A stretch of DNA of 14,534 bases. It comes from Strongyloides papillosus. Taxonomy: Eukaryota; Nematoda; Chromadorea; Rhabditida; Strongyloididae. Shown here piece by piece: positions 1 through 10,247 of the stretch; the first letter of the stretch is position 1; every line of letters begins with the position of its first letter. Made by a program: the position numbers and the translations under genes. The notes beneath the pieces are model-generated. The model had not been told where the DNA came from and searched no databases. It saw nothing but the letters and a program-made list of their open reading frames with translations. The stretch is from positions 1 to 14,534 of the forward strand of contig SRSI01000067.1 in the NCBI GenBank assembly GCA_005656395.1, read 5' to 3'.

Positions 1-1050
1 TGTTTCTCAAATCAATATCTGCCATTGTACAACAAGTTACAACAACTGAAGGAATGTCCATTATGGTTGCTTTAATTTTTTCATCAACGTCAAGGTACTT
101 GAGATTAAATAATGATTCAGGTATAGTTAAACGATCACGTTTAATTTCTTTATGTAGTCCTGTTGAAAAATCATACTCACCAGGAACTGTACTTTCTAAA
201 TCTTCTGTTTCTATATTATCTACTAACTGCAATGTAGCAGCAACTACATCCTCAACAATCTTTTTCTTATGATAAGCTTCAAAACTTTCTGTAACTTCTA
301 CAGTTTTTTTCAATTTGTATAATGGTTTTTCTCCCTCTTTATATTCTTCCTTTGAAGCTATTCTGTATGATGGAATTAAATCAACATTACACTTTTCTAG
401 ATACTTCTTCATTTGATCAACAATTGTATCACCACCTAAATTTGATTTTACCGTTGAAGATACTAAACAATATCCATCATGAACTGGTGAAGCATATGTT
501 TGACTAGCACCACTATCAACAACCAATCCGGAAGCTTTTCCGTGAGCAAAACAAGTTAGCACAGGTGATTTAACAGTATAAAAAGCAGGAACGTTATATT
601 TTTCAAACATGAGCTCTGTCAATTTTTCACGTTTATCTTTTGTAATCCAAGGGGCTTCAGAAAAACAAAAACACCATGTAAAGAGGGCCTCTACCCAGAA
701 AACATTTATGTAATATAATCCAGAACTTGTTCAAATAAGTCCCATTCTTCAATCATTCCATCTTTCATATATCCTTTGATATCAGTATTACTCCTTGGAA
801 TACACAGATCTATGTCTCCAATAAATGTTTTCCCTAGCTTCCCTCGTACCATCAGGATCTCTTCAATTTTATTCCTCACTCCTACAGATGCGGGAATGTC
901 AATAGATGGACATTCTTCTCCAGCATATCCAGCCCTAAATGAATATGAACCACTGTCAAAAACTAATGCTCCGACATCCTCTAGAAAAGGTATTGAGTAA
1001 TAAATATAATCTTATGGGAAATTACCTCCTGCATATAAACCGCTACTCAT
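1..1050 (-). CDS. ACTL6A: Actin-related protein ACTL6/BAF53 (Arp4), 5' part, cut by window edge
   Basis: Nuclear actin-related protein, a shared subunit of BAF/SWI-SNF and NuA4/Tip60-type chromatin complexes (known for the family). Exon 1 (1050-1026) starts MSSGLYAGG, matching the family's Met-Ser-Gly-Gly start. A 45 bp GT-AG intron (1025-981) follows, then exon 2 from 980 to the left edge. Exon 2 reads EDVGALVFDSGSYSFRAGYA, the actin phosphate-1 loop in its Arp4 form. It continues through KDGMIEEWDLFEQVLDY, SEAPW, GLVVDSGASQTY (phosphate-2 loop) and DIPSVVVTCCTMADIDLRN at the edge, so the C-terminal quarter or so is outside. The frame breaks between about 714 and 661, with stops at 708-706 and 693-691. 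Dropping one C from CCC and one T from each of two T5 runs, and adding one base near 712, restores EASLHGVLFSEAPW, very close to vertebrate ACTL6A. The rest of exon 2 is open. Invertebrates usually have one ACTL6 gene, so A versus B is not resolved. Confidence 0.87.
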
Positions 1051-1593
1051 TTTGATTATTCTTTAATATAAGATAAATCTTTTTTATAAATGCAATTGTT
1101 CGAAATACTTTTTCCAAATGATGAAAGCGCTCATTCGTTGTGTGTAATTGGAGAAATATGTCTTATGAGAAAAAGCGGGTAGTACGCACTTTAGAAGTTT
1201 CTTAACCATCTGCACTGTTTTTCATTTTAAAAACTGAGTTGACGAAAACTCTAACGCATTTTGAAAAATCGAGAGTAGGAAAGATACTTCTCTACAGTTA
1301 AATTTCCACTAAATTAGATCAAATTTGTTAAGGTCTTTAATTTACTCAATGAAATGAAGGTATAACCACCTCCTGTTTGGCAGAATTACCATGGAAATAA
1401 ACATACAGTTTTGACCAGAACATCACGAAATATACAGTAGAACAGTATATGACAATTAATATTTAATTGAAAGAAGTATATTACATGTAGTCATAAATTT
1501 CAAAATATTTTATTAAAATATAAAATAAAAAACACTGAAAATGCATATATTTACATTACATAGTCAGTAATAATTATGATGACAATGATAGGA
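1051..1593. other. Intergenic spacer between ACTL6 start and SmE 3' end
   Basis: This spacer of about 540 bp lies upstream of the ACTL6 start and downstream of the SmE stop, so it should hold the ACTL6 promoter and the SmE 3' UTR. An AATAAA on the minus strand (1514-1509), about 80 bp past the SmE stop, is a possible poly(A) signal. The part from about 1100 to 1420 is less AT-rich than other spacers here. I found no open frame, tRNA or recognisable small RNA in it. Confidence 0.5.
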
Positions 1594-1899
1594 TTAACCA
1601 GCCTCAGCATCTTGAATAACTGTGATATTATCACCCCTTGAGCATTATTCTGCCAATCGAAACTTCTGAATTTGTTTTTTAGATTCCTCTCAACAGCTTC
1701 ATCGATAACCAGATTCATGTACTCATCAAAACCTGAAATGTTAAACTTATTTGAGAGCTATAAACTAACCAATGATTCGCCCTTCGATGCGATGCACAAT
1801 ATCTTCGTAGAGCCAGATAGAAACTTTAGATTTTTGTTGCATAAATCTAAAAATAATACTGATCGGAAGAACTGTGGCTTTTTTCCCATGTGGAGGCAT
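1594..1899 (-). CDS. SNRPE: Small nuclear ribonucleoprotein Sm E
   Basis: Sm-ring protein of U1, U2, U4 and U5 snRNPs; it binds the snRNA Sm site as part of the heptamer (known). Exon 1 (1899-1770) begins MPPHGKKATVLPISIIFRFM and continues with WLYEDIVHRIEGRIIG, the SmE-type Sm1 motif. A 37 bp GT-AG intron (1769-1733) interrupts the codon before FDEYMNLVIDEA. The Sm2 motif GRIMLKGDNITVIQDAEAG and the TAA at 1596-1594 are present but in shifted frames. One extra A in the run at 1675-1680 and one extra G in the run at 1634-1637 must be discounted. Corrected length is 88 residues; human SmE has 92. A T-rich stretch ending TATAG lies 12 nt upstream of the ATG and could be a trans-splice acceptor (inference). 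The start is the only ATG that keeps the N-terminus at family length. KTI12 starts 157 bp away on the other strand. Confidence 0.9.
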
Positions 1900-2056
1900 C
1901 TTCAGAAGTTTCTATAGAAAATAAACTACTACGGAAAGTTTTACTATAAAATAAATTTAAGTTTGCGTGTGTACATTACTCAAATTCCACACACATTATC
2001 TGTATAGGATATAGTAACTTTATTATTTAAAAAGTGTTAAATTAAAATTATCTTTA
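1900..2056. promoter_or_regulatory. Short divergent promoter region between SmE and KTI12
   Basis: Only 157 bp separate the two start codons, so both 5' UTRs and both core promoters must sit here or overlap the genes. The sequence is AT-rich. I see no TATA box or factor site I would name. The assignment rests on gene arrangement alone. Confidence 0.45.
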
Positions 2057-3010
2057 ATGCCTTTATTAGTAGTTTTTGGAAAGCCTTGTAGTGGAAAAAG
2101 TAAAATAATAGATGATTTTGTTCATTATTTACAAGAAAAATACAATATACCTCATGAAAAAATTAAGGTAATACGTGATAGTGATAATACAGAATTTTCA
2201 ACGAATATTTATGATAATGCTAAACTTGTAAGTTTTTTCTCTATTATTTTATATTGAATAATGGGATAAAATTTTTTTCTAGGAAAAGGATCACAGAAGT
2301 TTGCTTAAATCACTGGTAGATGAAAATCTTAAAAAAGATGTTCTAGTAATTATTGATGCTCTAAACTACATTAAGGGATATCGTTATGAGTTACACTGTA
2401 TCGCTAAAAAAGTTCAAACTAAATTGCATTACTAATTATTAATGAAGATGATAATAAATGCTGTGATATGAATAAAATGATTAACATGAAATATGATGAA
2501 AGAATTTTAAAAGAAATTTTTATGAGAATGGAATATCCTAATTCAAAAGACTTTTGGGATAAACCAAATGTAACAATTGAAACTCCGACGACAAAGGAAA
2601 AAGACGATAATATTGGCACTTTTGATCAACTATACCATTTATTATTTGAAGGAGTATCACTTGTTTCCAATAAAAGTACTAGCTGTCAACCAATAGCCAA
2701 TAAGAGCTTTGTTACAGATATTGCAAAAATAACTAAAAAAATAATTGTTACATTGGACTCAGAACAGAGGAAGCACAAATTTGGTGATAGAATAAAGTTA
2801 CCGTTCACTGATTTAGATGATAAAGATGAAACAAAAAATAGTTATTTATTTGTTAAACAATATAGTATTAGTGAATTAGACAGATGTAGAAAGATATTTC
2901 TAGGAACTATAAGAGGACAAAAAATTGAAGGAGCAAATATGATTGGAAATTTGTTTGTAAATTATTTAAATATCCATTTATCTATGAGTCACGTTGAAGG
3001 AGAACTTTAA
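2057..3010 (+). CDS. KTI12: KTI12-family tRNA-modification ATPase (Elongator partner)
   Basis: Kti12 is a P-loop ATPase related to selenocysteine-tRNA kinase PSTK. It binds tRNA and is needed for Elongator-dependent U34 wobble modification (known). Exon 1 (2057-2227) starts MPLLVVFGKPCSGKS, the family N-terminus with a Walker A loop at residues 8-15. A 55 bp intron (2228-2282) follows. Exon 2 contains VIIDALNYIKGYRYELHCIA, the highly conserved Kti12 signature. The C-terminal half has FWDKPNVTIE, an ISELDRCRKIFLG segment and NLFVNYLNIHLS, matching the C-terminal tRNA-binding half of the family. The frame breaks once: TAC TAA at 2430-2435 stops it, while LIINEDDNKCCDMNKM continues in another frame from 2432. 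One missing base between 2427 and 2432 explains this. Corrected length is about 299 residues, normal for the family. The ATG at 2468 is internal, not a second gene. Confidence 0.92.
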
Positions 3011-3183
3011 ATACAATTGTTTGTTGCACAATTTATATAAAAATATTACTTTTAAAGCATAAAAATAAGTTAATTAGGAGATAATGTTAATTTGATTATT
3101 ATGAATTCTTCTCATGAGAGTTATCATTTTTTCGTTCAAATATATTTTAAACTAATATTAAGTTTTAATGAGAAACGCTATTA

Positions 3184-3324
3184 TTACTTAATGCAATAAT
3201 CATCCCTAGCACATAAAGAAAAATATTTTATACGTAAAGGTCTCTTCTTAAATGTTCTAATTTTATAACCATCAGTTTCATAGATCATATCATCATTTTT
3301 ACGAATAGATTTCACCATTTTCAT
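3184..3324 (-). CDS. Unassigned 46-residue basic ORF
   Basis: An open frame runs MKMVKSIRKNDDMIYETDGY, then KIRTFKKRPLRI, and ends DDYCIK before TAA at 3186-3184. It is rich in Lys and Arg, has varied composition and is not the simple Asn/Lys/Ile mix expected from random AT-rich sequence. The upstream in-frame stop is eight codons before the ATG. A TTCTTTAAG just upstream could be a splice acceptor, so it might be the last exon of something or a trans-spliced small gene. It lies 161 bp past the E-Syt stop on the same strand. I do not recognise a family. It could be chance. Confidence 0.3.
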   Translation of the reverse strand: MKMVKSIRKNDDMIYETDGYKIRTFKKRPLRIKYFSLCARDDYCIK

Positions 3325-3485
3325 AATTACCCACCTTAAAGAATATTAATAGTTATGTAATGTTAATAAAATATTTGAAGGATACATATATTAGAGATAT
3401 TTTATATATAAATATTACTATTATAACAACATAATATAGGAAAATTTTACAGTAAAATTAAAGAATTTACATTTATAACAATTTG

Positions 3486-5977
3486 TTATCTTAAGTCACC
3501 ATCTCTTTTTAATACCATCCAATAAGAAGTTAACTCCTCATCGATCCTGAAGTCGTTTAATTTATAGTCTATCCATCCTAATAAAGGAGGTTTTCTTAAA
3601 AATTCCATAATTCGTTGAGTCTTTAACTTCAAATCTAAAGACATAATTTTTGAGATGTTCTGGAACAATAGAAAATTGAAATAATCCATTATATTCAGGA
3701 TTATAAGTATCTTCAATAGCATTAGTAGATTGTTTAGAAACAGGTCCTTCTTTACCGATTTCAAATAATTTTACATTAACATAAGATTTTATATGACCAT
3801 TCTTTTCTACTGGTATCAAATCTTTTGCACCAACAATTTCTAATTGCAAGGAAAATTTTCTTTTATCAAAACGTAGTGATATGGCAAGTTGTGGATCACC
3901 ACGTTCAATGAATGATGTATTTAATGATCCTTTTGCCAGATCATGTTTTTTTTGTTGTTAATTTAGATAATATACCTTTTCGTCTACTAACTGTACTACC
4001 AGTATCTGAAATCATGGAAGTAATTGATCCAGGAGATTTTAGAGACTTAGTTGGAGATAAATTATTGCTATTCTTTGAATTTTCAGTTTCAATGGAAATT
4101 GCTGGATCTGCAAAAAATAGTTCCCCATTTTCTCTTTGAAGAGTTTCTACTTTATCTGAATTTAAAATTGTTGTTGTTGCTTTTTGATTGTTTTCCATTA
4201 AGATTTTTCCAAATTCATTTTTGTCTGCTCTCTCAATATGTTGTCCAGATCCATAGAATTCTCCTTTATTTTTACTATCTAATCCATTGTTTCCTGTTAC
4301 ACTTGATGGTTCTAGAGCTCGAACCCTAATTGTTAAGACAATAGCACTTTGCGTAACTCCCTGAGAAAGATAAAAAGTTTGTTGAAAATATTCCATATTA
4401 GGTTCTCTTATAACGTTATTAAGCGGAATACTAAGTTCTCCTAACGTTCTTTTTGTACCATCATCAATAGCAGTAAATAATAGCGATTTATCATGAGGTC
4501 CATTGATAAAAAAGGAAAATTTACTTTGATAAAGAGGGTTAATTGTATTTAATTTTATTGGAGTAGTTTGAATTTGATTATCTAGTTGGATTTTTATAAA
4601 AGGTGAAGGTTCTAAATGAGCTTTAGGATAAGGTAAACTATTAACATTATCAACAAATACCATAACTAAACATCTAGGTCCACTTTTTCTTAAATCATTA
4701 ATACCTTGACTATATAATTTACTATTATTTAAGTATATTGGTTTAGTAAGATATAAAGGATCACTTCGTAAAGCTAACCATTCAAATGCTACATGAATGT
4801 CACCATGTTTACATCCTTCAAGATAATACCATTTATCTATTGATTTTTCATTTTGAATTTTTTCGGTTGCTACAGCAAGTCTACCTAATTCTTCATCACT
4901 ACCTGTTTTATCTTCATCAAAAATTTCAAATCTAATGCTTTGTAGAGATGCTTGTTCAACAATAGCTTCAAATTCTTCATTCCACTTAGGGTTTAAATTA
5001 TTATCAATCGTTTTTGTCCTAAAATATGCTGCTCCAATCTTTACTTCTACATATGGATCACTTTTATCTCTCATTATTATACTAATATCCCTATTTTCTA
5101 AATTTCTAGCTTCAATAACTTTAATTAAAACTACACCATCTGGTTCAGGGAAATATAAAGTAGTCATATCTACTTCTGGTGCAAGTGGTACAAATATTTT
5201 ATTTGGCAGAACACACATATCTCGAAGTTGTTGATTTACTACTGTACGAATAGCATTAGTAAGTCCGGGTAAATTACCAAATTCACCCATCCCAGTTAAA
5301 TTAAAATCAAATTTTGGCAAATCAATAAAACTTGCAGATATACCCCCAATCATAGGAGGAAAAGGAAGCAAAGGTTGACAAATACATCTAACTTTTCCTG
5401 TTAAAACAACTTGATTCATCCCACCATTAAAACCACAAACATTAACAGTAAAATCTGCATCACCAGCATAACTTACATCCATATCAACAATTATTTTATC
5501 TCTTCCCACATTCTTTGTATATACTTTTAAACCACCAACTCTACAGGATAAATCCCCCATATCAATTTTTATAAATTTAAAGCTTTTAAAAGGGGATGGC
5601 ATTTGTGCTCGAACTTGAGGTTCTATGATTTCAACTAAAAATTTCTTAGAGTATTCACCAATGTAAGGCCACAATTGTTGAATAACTTTATTTAACCAAA
5701 GAACACGTTCTGTGTCAGGAAATTGAACCCAAGCAGGCAAGTCATTTTGCTTTAAATCTAATTGTGCTAGAACAGCTTCTCTCTCCTGGGAAGCTAATAT
5801 TTGTAATGCTGTCCTTTTTTCTTCTCGATTTTTAGTTGTAATAGTTTTGACAATATGTCCAATAATAGCAAAAATTATCCAGAGAAAAGAATAGTTAAAA
5901 TAACCTACCAACCAACATACTATCATAAGTGATATTGAAATACATGATGATATAGTTAATTCTTGCGTTGTTAGCAT
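3486..5977 (-). CDS. ESYT2: Extended synaptotagmin (SMP plus three C2 domains)
   Basis: E-Syts anchor the ER to the plasma membrane and transfer lipids through their SMP domain, regulated by calcium and PI(4,5)P2 (known). The N-terminus has a hydrophobic ER hairpin (residues about 9-42). The SMP domain spans about 83-262, starting PAWVQFPDTERVLWLNKVIQ. C2A (about 280-400) has SDPYVEVKIG and FDEDKTGSDEELG, with D304, D307, D354, D356 and D361 as candidate calcium ligands. C2B (about 435-550) lacks most acidic loop residues. A Ser/Asn-rich linker leads to C2C, which starts near GDPQLAISLRFD. The frame is intact for 2,037 bp, then stops with TGA at 3943-3941 just after an A8 run. Discounting one A puts HDLAKGSLNTSF and C2C in frame. 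A second extra base in a run of five (3598-3602) must be discounted to reach PPLLGWIDYKLND and the TAA at 3488-3486. Corrected length is about 829 residues, normal for the family. No introns. The ATG follows an in-frame TAA. Confidence 0.92.
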
Positions 5978-7082
5978 TCTACATTAAATAATTACTTTTT
6001 TTTAGTAAAAATAAGTTATATTATTCTAAAAGGTAGATATTTTATAAGTATCATAAATAAAAAGCAATAAATATTAACAAATAAAATTTATTGAATTTTT
6101 CTCAAACTCTCATATACAGCTTATATTATAATGGCATAGTTGATGGGAATTAATTAAAATTTTTTTACTTTAGTTAACAAATTATAAGACCATTTTAAAA
6201 TGTTAGCGTGTAATATAACCATGATAGCTCAAAGAATTTGTTAATCAAGCAACATAAAATTTAAAAGTAATTTTTGTATACATAATAAAATATTTTAACA
6301 TGGTGAAATGTTAAGATAATGTTTGTTATGCATGCAAAGTAAAAATATTATTATTGTGATGTATACCAATCAGGACTATCAATATAACATATTCTAAAGA
6401 CGTTTTATATCATAATTTTATATATATAAAAATATAATATATTAAGTTTTATTGAAATATTACGTAGTTCTAAAACTAAATCATTTAAAAAATAGCTTTA
6501 TACTTCATTTTTTCAAGTTTAAAAAATTCGAATTATTGTTACAATTTGCATTCTTCTTTAAGTTGCATTTATTTTAAAATAAATATTTAGTTTAGTGAAA
6601 AGATTTGCAAATAATATATTTATATAAAATAGACCTAGTAATGTTAACAAACCTATGTCAATTGTATTTATAAATAAATGTGAACAAACGAAGTATTCTC
6701 TAGCACGCTGATAAAAGTTATATAATATATTTATAGTTATAATAAAGATGTAATAATTGGTGTATTAAGGATATTGTTAATTGAATAAAAATATAATCTA
6801 GAAATAGAAGATGTAGTTGGGAAGATAATGTTAATAAAACCGTCTATGTATGATAATCAATTCTACTTATTTTTAACAGTAATATTGAAAACCATGACAT
6901 TATTGACCAAAAACTATAAAATAAAGGACGTTTAAGAATTATTATTTTAAATAAATTAAAATGGATAGAACCAAAAAAAAGTAATAAAAATTAATACGTA
7001 TAAAAAATCAATATTCTTTATTTACTAAAAACAAAACGCAAAAAAAAAGTTTAATAAAAATAAATATGCCACTCATATAATA
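5978..7082. other. AT-rich spacer between E-Syt start and KAT5 3' end
   Basis: About 1.1 kb of very AT-rich sequence with many A and T runs and no open frame of note on either strand. It should hold the E-Syt promoter and the KAT5 3' UTR. I found no tRNA, transposon end or long repeat. Confidence 0.55.
7017..7022 (-). terminator. Candidate poly(A) signal AATAAA for KAT5
   Basis: AATAAA on the minus strand, about 60 nt past the KAT5 stop codon. Position is right for a 3' UTR of this kind, but the motif is common by chance in such AT-rich DNA. Confidence 0.35.
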
Positions 7083-8522
<1,440 letters not shown>

Positions 8523-8790
8523 ATTTCAACAAAAAAATGAATTCTGTTTTTTAAAAATTAAAATTCAATTTTACATCGACAAACACCTATATCGAGAAAT
8601 AGGATATATAGAAAAATAAATAAAAAATTTATTACTATTTTGTTATTCTTTAAAATGTAACAAATGAAAGAAACCTCCCTCACCAAAATACGGGAAACGT
8701 TTTTCTAAATGTATCTCATACAGATTTTTTTTGGAGTTATATACTAACTAGTCCGGGTTATCATCAAATTACTATTTATTACTAAGACGT
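8523..8790. promoter_or_regulatory. Divergent promoter region between KAT5 and PSMD8
   Basis: 268 bp separate the two start codons, so both promoters should be here. The stretch from about 8660 to 8760 is less AT-rich than the flanks. I see no named factor site. The assignment rests on gene arrangement. Confidence 0.45.
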
Positions 8791-9645
8791 ATGGCTCTCG
8801 AAAGAATTTACAAGGATTTGTTAACAGAGTGGTCCAAAACATTGGCTCAACGTGATCCAAATGTAATTAGTAAATTACTTTTGAATGCTAAAGCTGAACT
8901 CAGAAATCCTGAAATATTTAAACAATTTAAAAAAGACCAATGTACCCAAATACATAGTAAGCTTAAAATTCTAGATGTTTAAAATTCTTTTTTAGAGGAT
9001 ATTTTTGAGATCGATGCACTCTTTCGTGCTGGTGTATCCGATATGAAGGGATTTAAAGAGTCAATTTCTATTGTTCTTAATTTTTATAAGTCTCATCCTG
9101 AAGCATCGATAGATGCATTTCCCAATGCTCACTTACTAAATGGACTTTATTTAATGTATTTATTAACAATGAATGATTTATCTACTTTCCATCTTCAGTT
9201 GGAACAAATTAGTCCAGATCTTCAGAAAAATAATCCATATATTTCTACTCCGGTTAAACTTGAACAATACATAAATGAAGGGGCCTTTAATAAAGTTGTT
9301 CTAAGTGAAAAAACCATACCAAGCCCATATTTTATGGCTTTTGTTAGGATTCTCATGGATACTGTTCGCGATGAAATAGCCACAAACATTGAAGAGTCTT
9401 TTCAAAAATTGTCAAAGGAAGATGCTCGCCAGCATCTCCATTTCACCAACGACGAAGAGTTGAAGGCTTTTGCTGAAAAAACGCAACTGGAAACTCGATT
9501 CATCTTTGAACAGAAGTGAGATCTATGTTTTTAACAAGGCAATACAAAAACTGAAGAAGCTGCTGGAGGAAATTTAAAACTTGATACAAAAAGAATAAGT
9601 GAACAAACATTATTCTATGCTAAACAACTAGAAATGATTGTATAA
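8791..9645 (+). CDS. PSMD8: 26S proteasome non-ATPase subunit 8 (Rpn12)
   Basis: Lid subunit of the 19S regulatory particle; its incorporation completes lid assembly (known). Exon 1 (8791-8956) starts MALERIYKDLLTEW and a 39 bp intron (8957-8995, GTAAGC to TTTTTTAG) splits a Lys codon. Exon 2 reads DIFEIDALFRAGVSDMKGF, then HLLNGLYLMYLL, PVKLEQYINEGAFNKVV and ILMDTVRDEIATNIEESF, all matching the family's PCI-like fold. Single-frame reading stops at TGA 9517-9519, with a second stop at 9532-9534. Between these, another frame reads SEIYVFNKAIQK, and after 9550 the original frame resumes and ends KQLEMIV, the invariant Rpn12 C-terminus, before TAA at 9643-9645. One extra base near 9514-9516 and one missing A in the run at 9546-9550 explain both stops. 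Corrected length is about 271 residues, normal for Rpn12. Confidence 0.92.
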
Positions 9646-10247
9646 CTGTATCTGATAAATGACTTGTATCGATATTACAATTTTCTAAAATATTAAATTA
9701 TATAAAAGTGATGTATTTTCGATTTTTTTCTATGGTGTGTTGTTTTTGAGTTATTTAGAAAAGTTGCTTTTACAATGTAGAAATTTGTGTGTGATGGTCG
9801 GTCATAGGTTGAAAGTTTTATTTGTTTTTTTTTTGGTAAAAATTTATTTATCTAAGAACGTAAACTTCTACAGAATATCGATTGTTTTTGTGTTGTTTTA
9901 CTATACCATTATCAAGGTGAGATATTTTATTAGTAAAAGAAGTATTTTTACAAATATATTTTTCTGAGCATTGTTTAGTTCTCATGAATAGACGATACAC
10001 CAACGTGTTGTTCTTGTTCTTAGTAATTACACATATAGGTAGGGACTTGCATTACTTTATATTATTATTATTGGAAAGGATTTCTCTTATTTAAATTTTT
10101 TGTTTTAATCTTGTATTTTAATTAAGGTATTAAATACCGTACTTTATTATTCTTAATTTAATATTAGTCTTTGGAAATAATACTATACATCTTATAAAGG
10201 ACTTTTTGAAAGGAATTACAAAGTTATATTATAGTTTTTTTTAAAGA
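9646..10247. other. Spacer between PSMD8 and the zDHHC gene
   Basis: About 600 bp, T-rich on the plus strand. It should hold the PSMD8 3' UTR and the zDHHC promoter. The only open frame of size (9737-9967) is a Phe/Leu/Ile-rich run typical of T-rich noncoding DNA. I found no RNA gene or repeat array. Confidence 0.5.

Noticed and set aside
54..1000. Plus-strand open frames at 54-272, 322-507 and 776-1000
   Set aside because: They are antisense to the conserved ACTL6 coding sequence and show no family features.
1117..1236. C/D-box snoRNA-like pair (ATGATGA near 1118, CTGA near 1232)
   Set aside because: The spacing is long for the class and the flanks do not form a convincing terminal stem.
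1672..1917. 81-codon plus-strand open frame
   Set aside because: Antisense to SmE, whose Sm1 and Sm2 motifs and intron are clear on the minus strand.
2419..2619. 66-codon minus-strand hydrophobic frame
   Set aside because: Shadow of the KTI12 coding strand.
3941..3953. Classical -1 ribosomal frameshift at A AAA AAA
   Set aside because: A -1 shift leads to a short dead frame; the C2C domain lies in the +1 frame, so this mechanism does not fit.
3912..5234. Plus-strand frames at 3912-4139, 4051-4329 and 4935-5234
   Set aside because: Antisense to the intact E-Syt frame with SMP and C2 motifs.
9737..9967. 76-codon plus-strand frame
   Set aside because: Phe/Leu/Ile-rich translation of T-rich spacer, no motif and no splice context.
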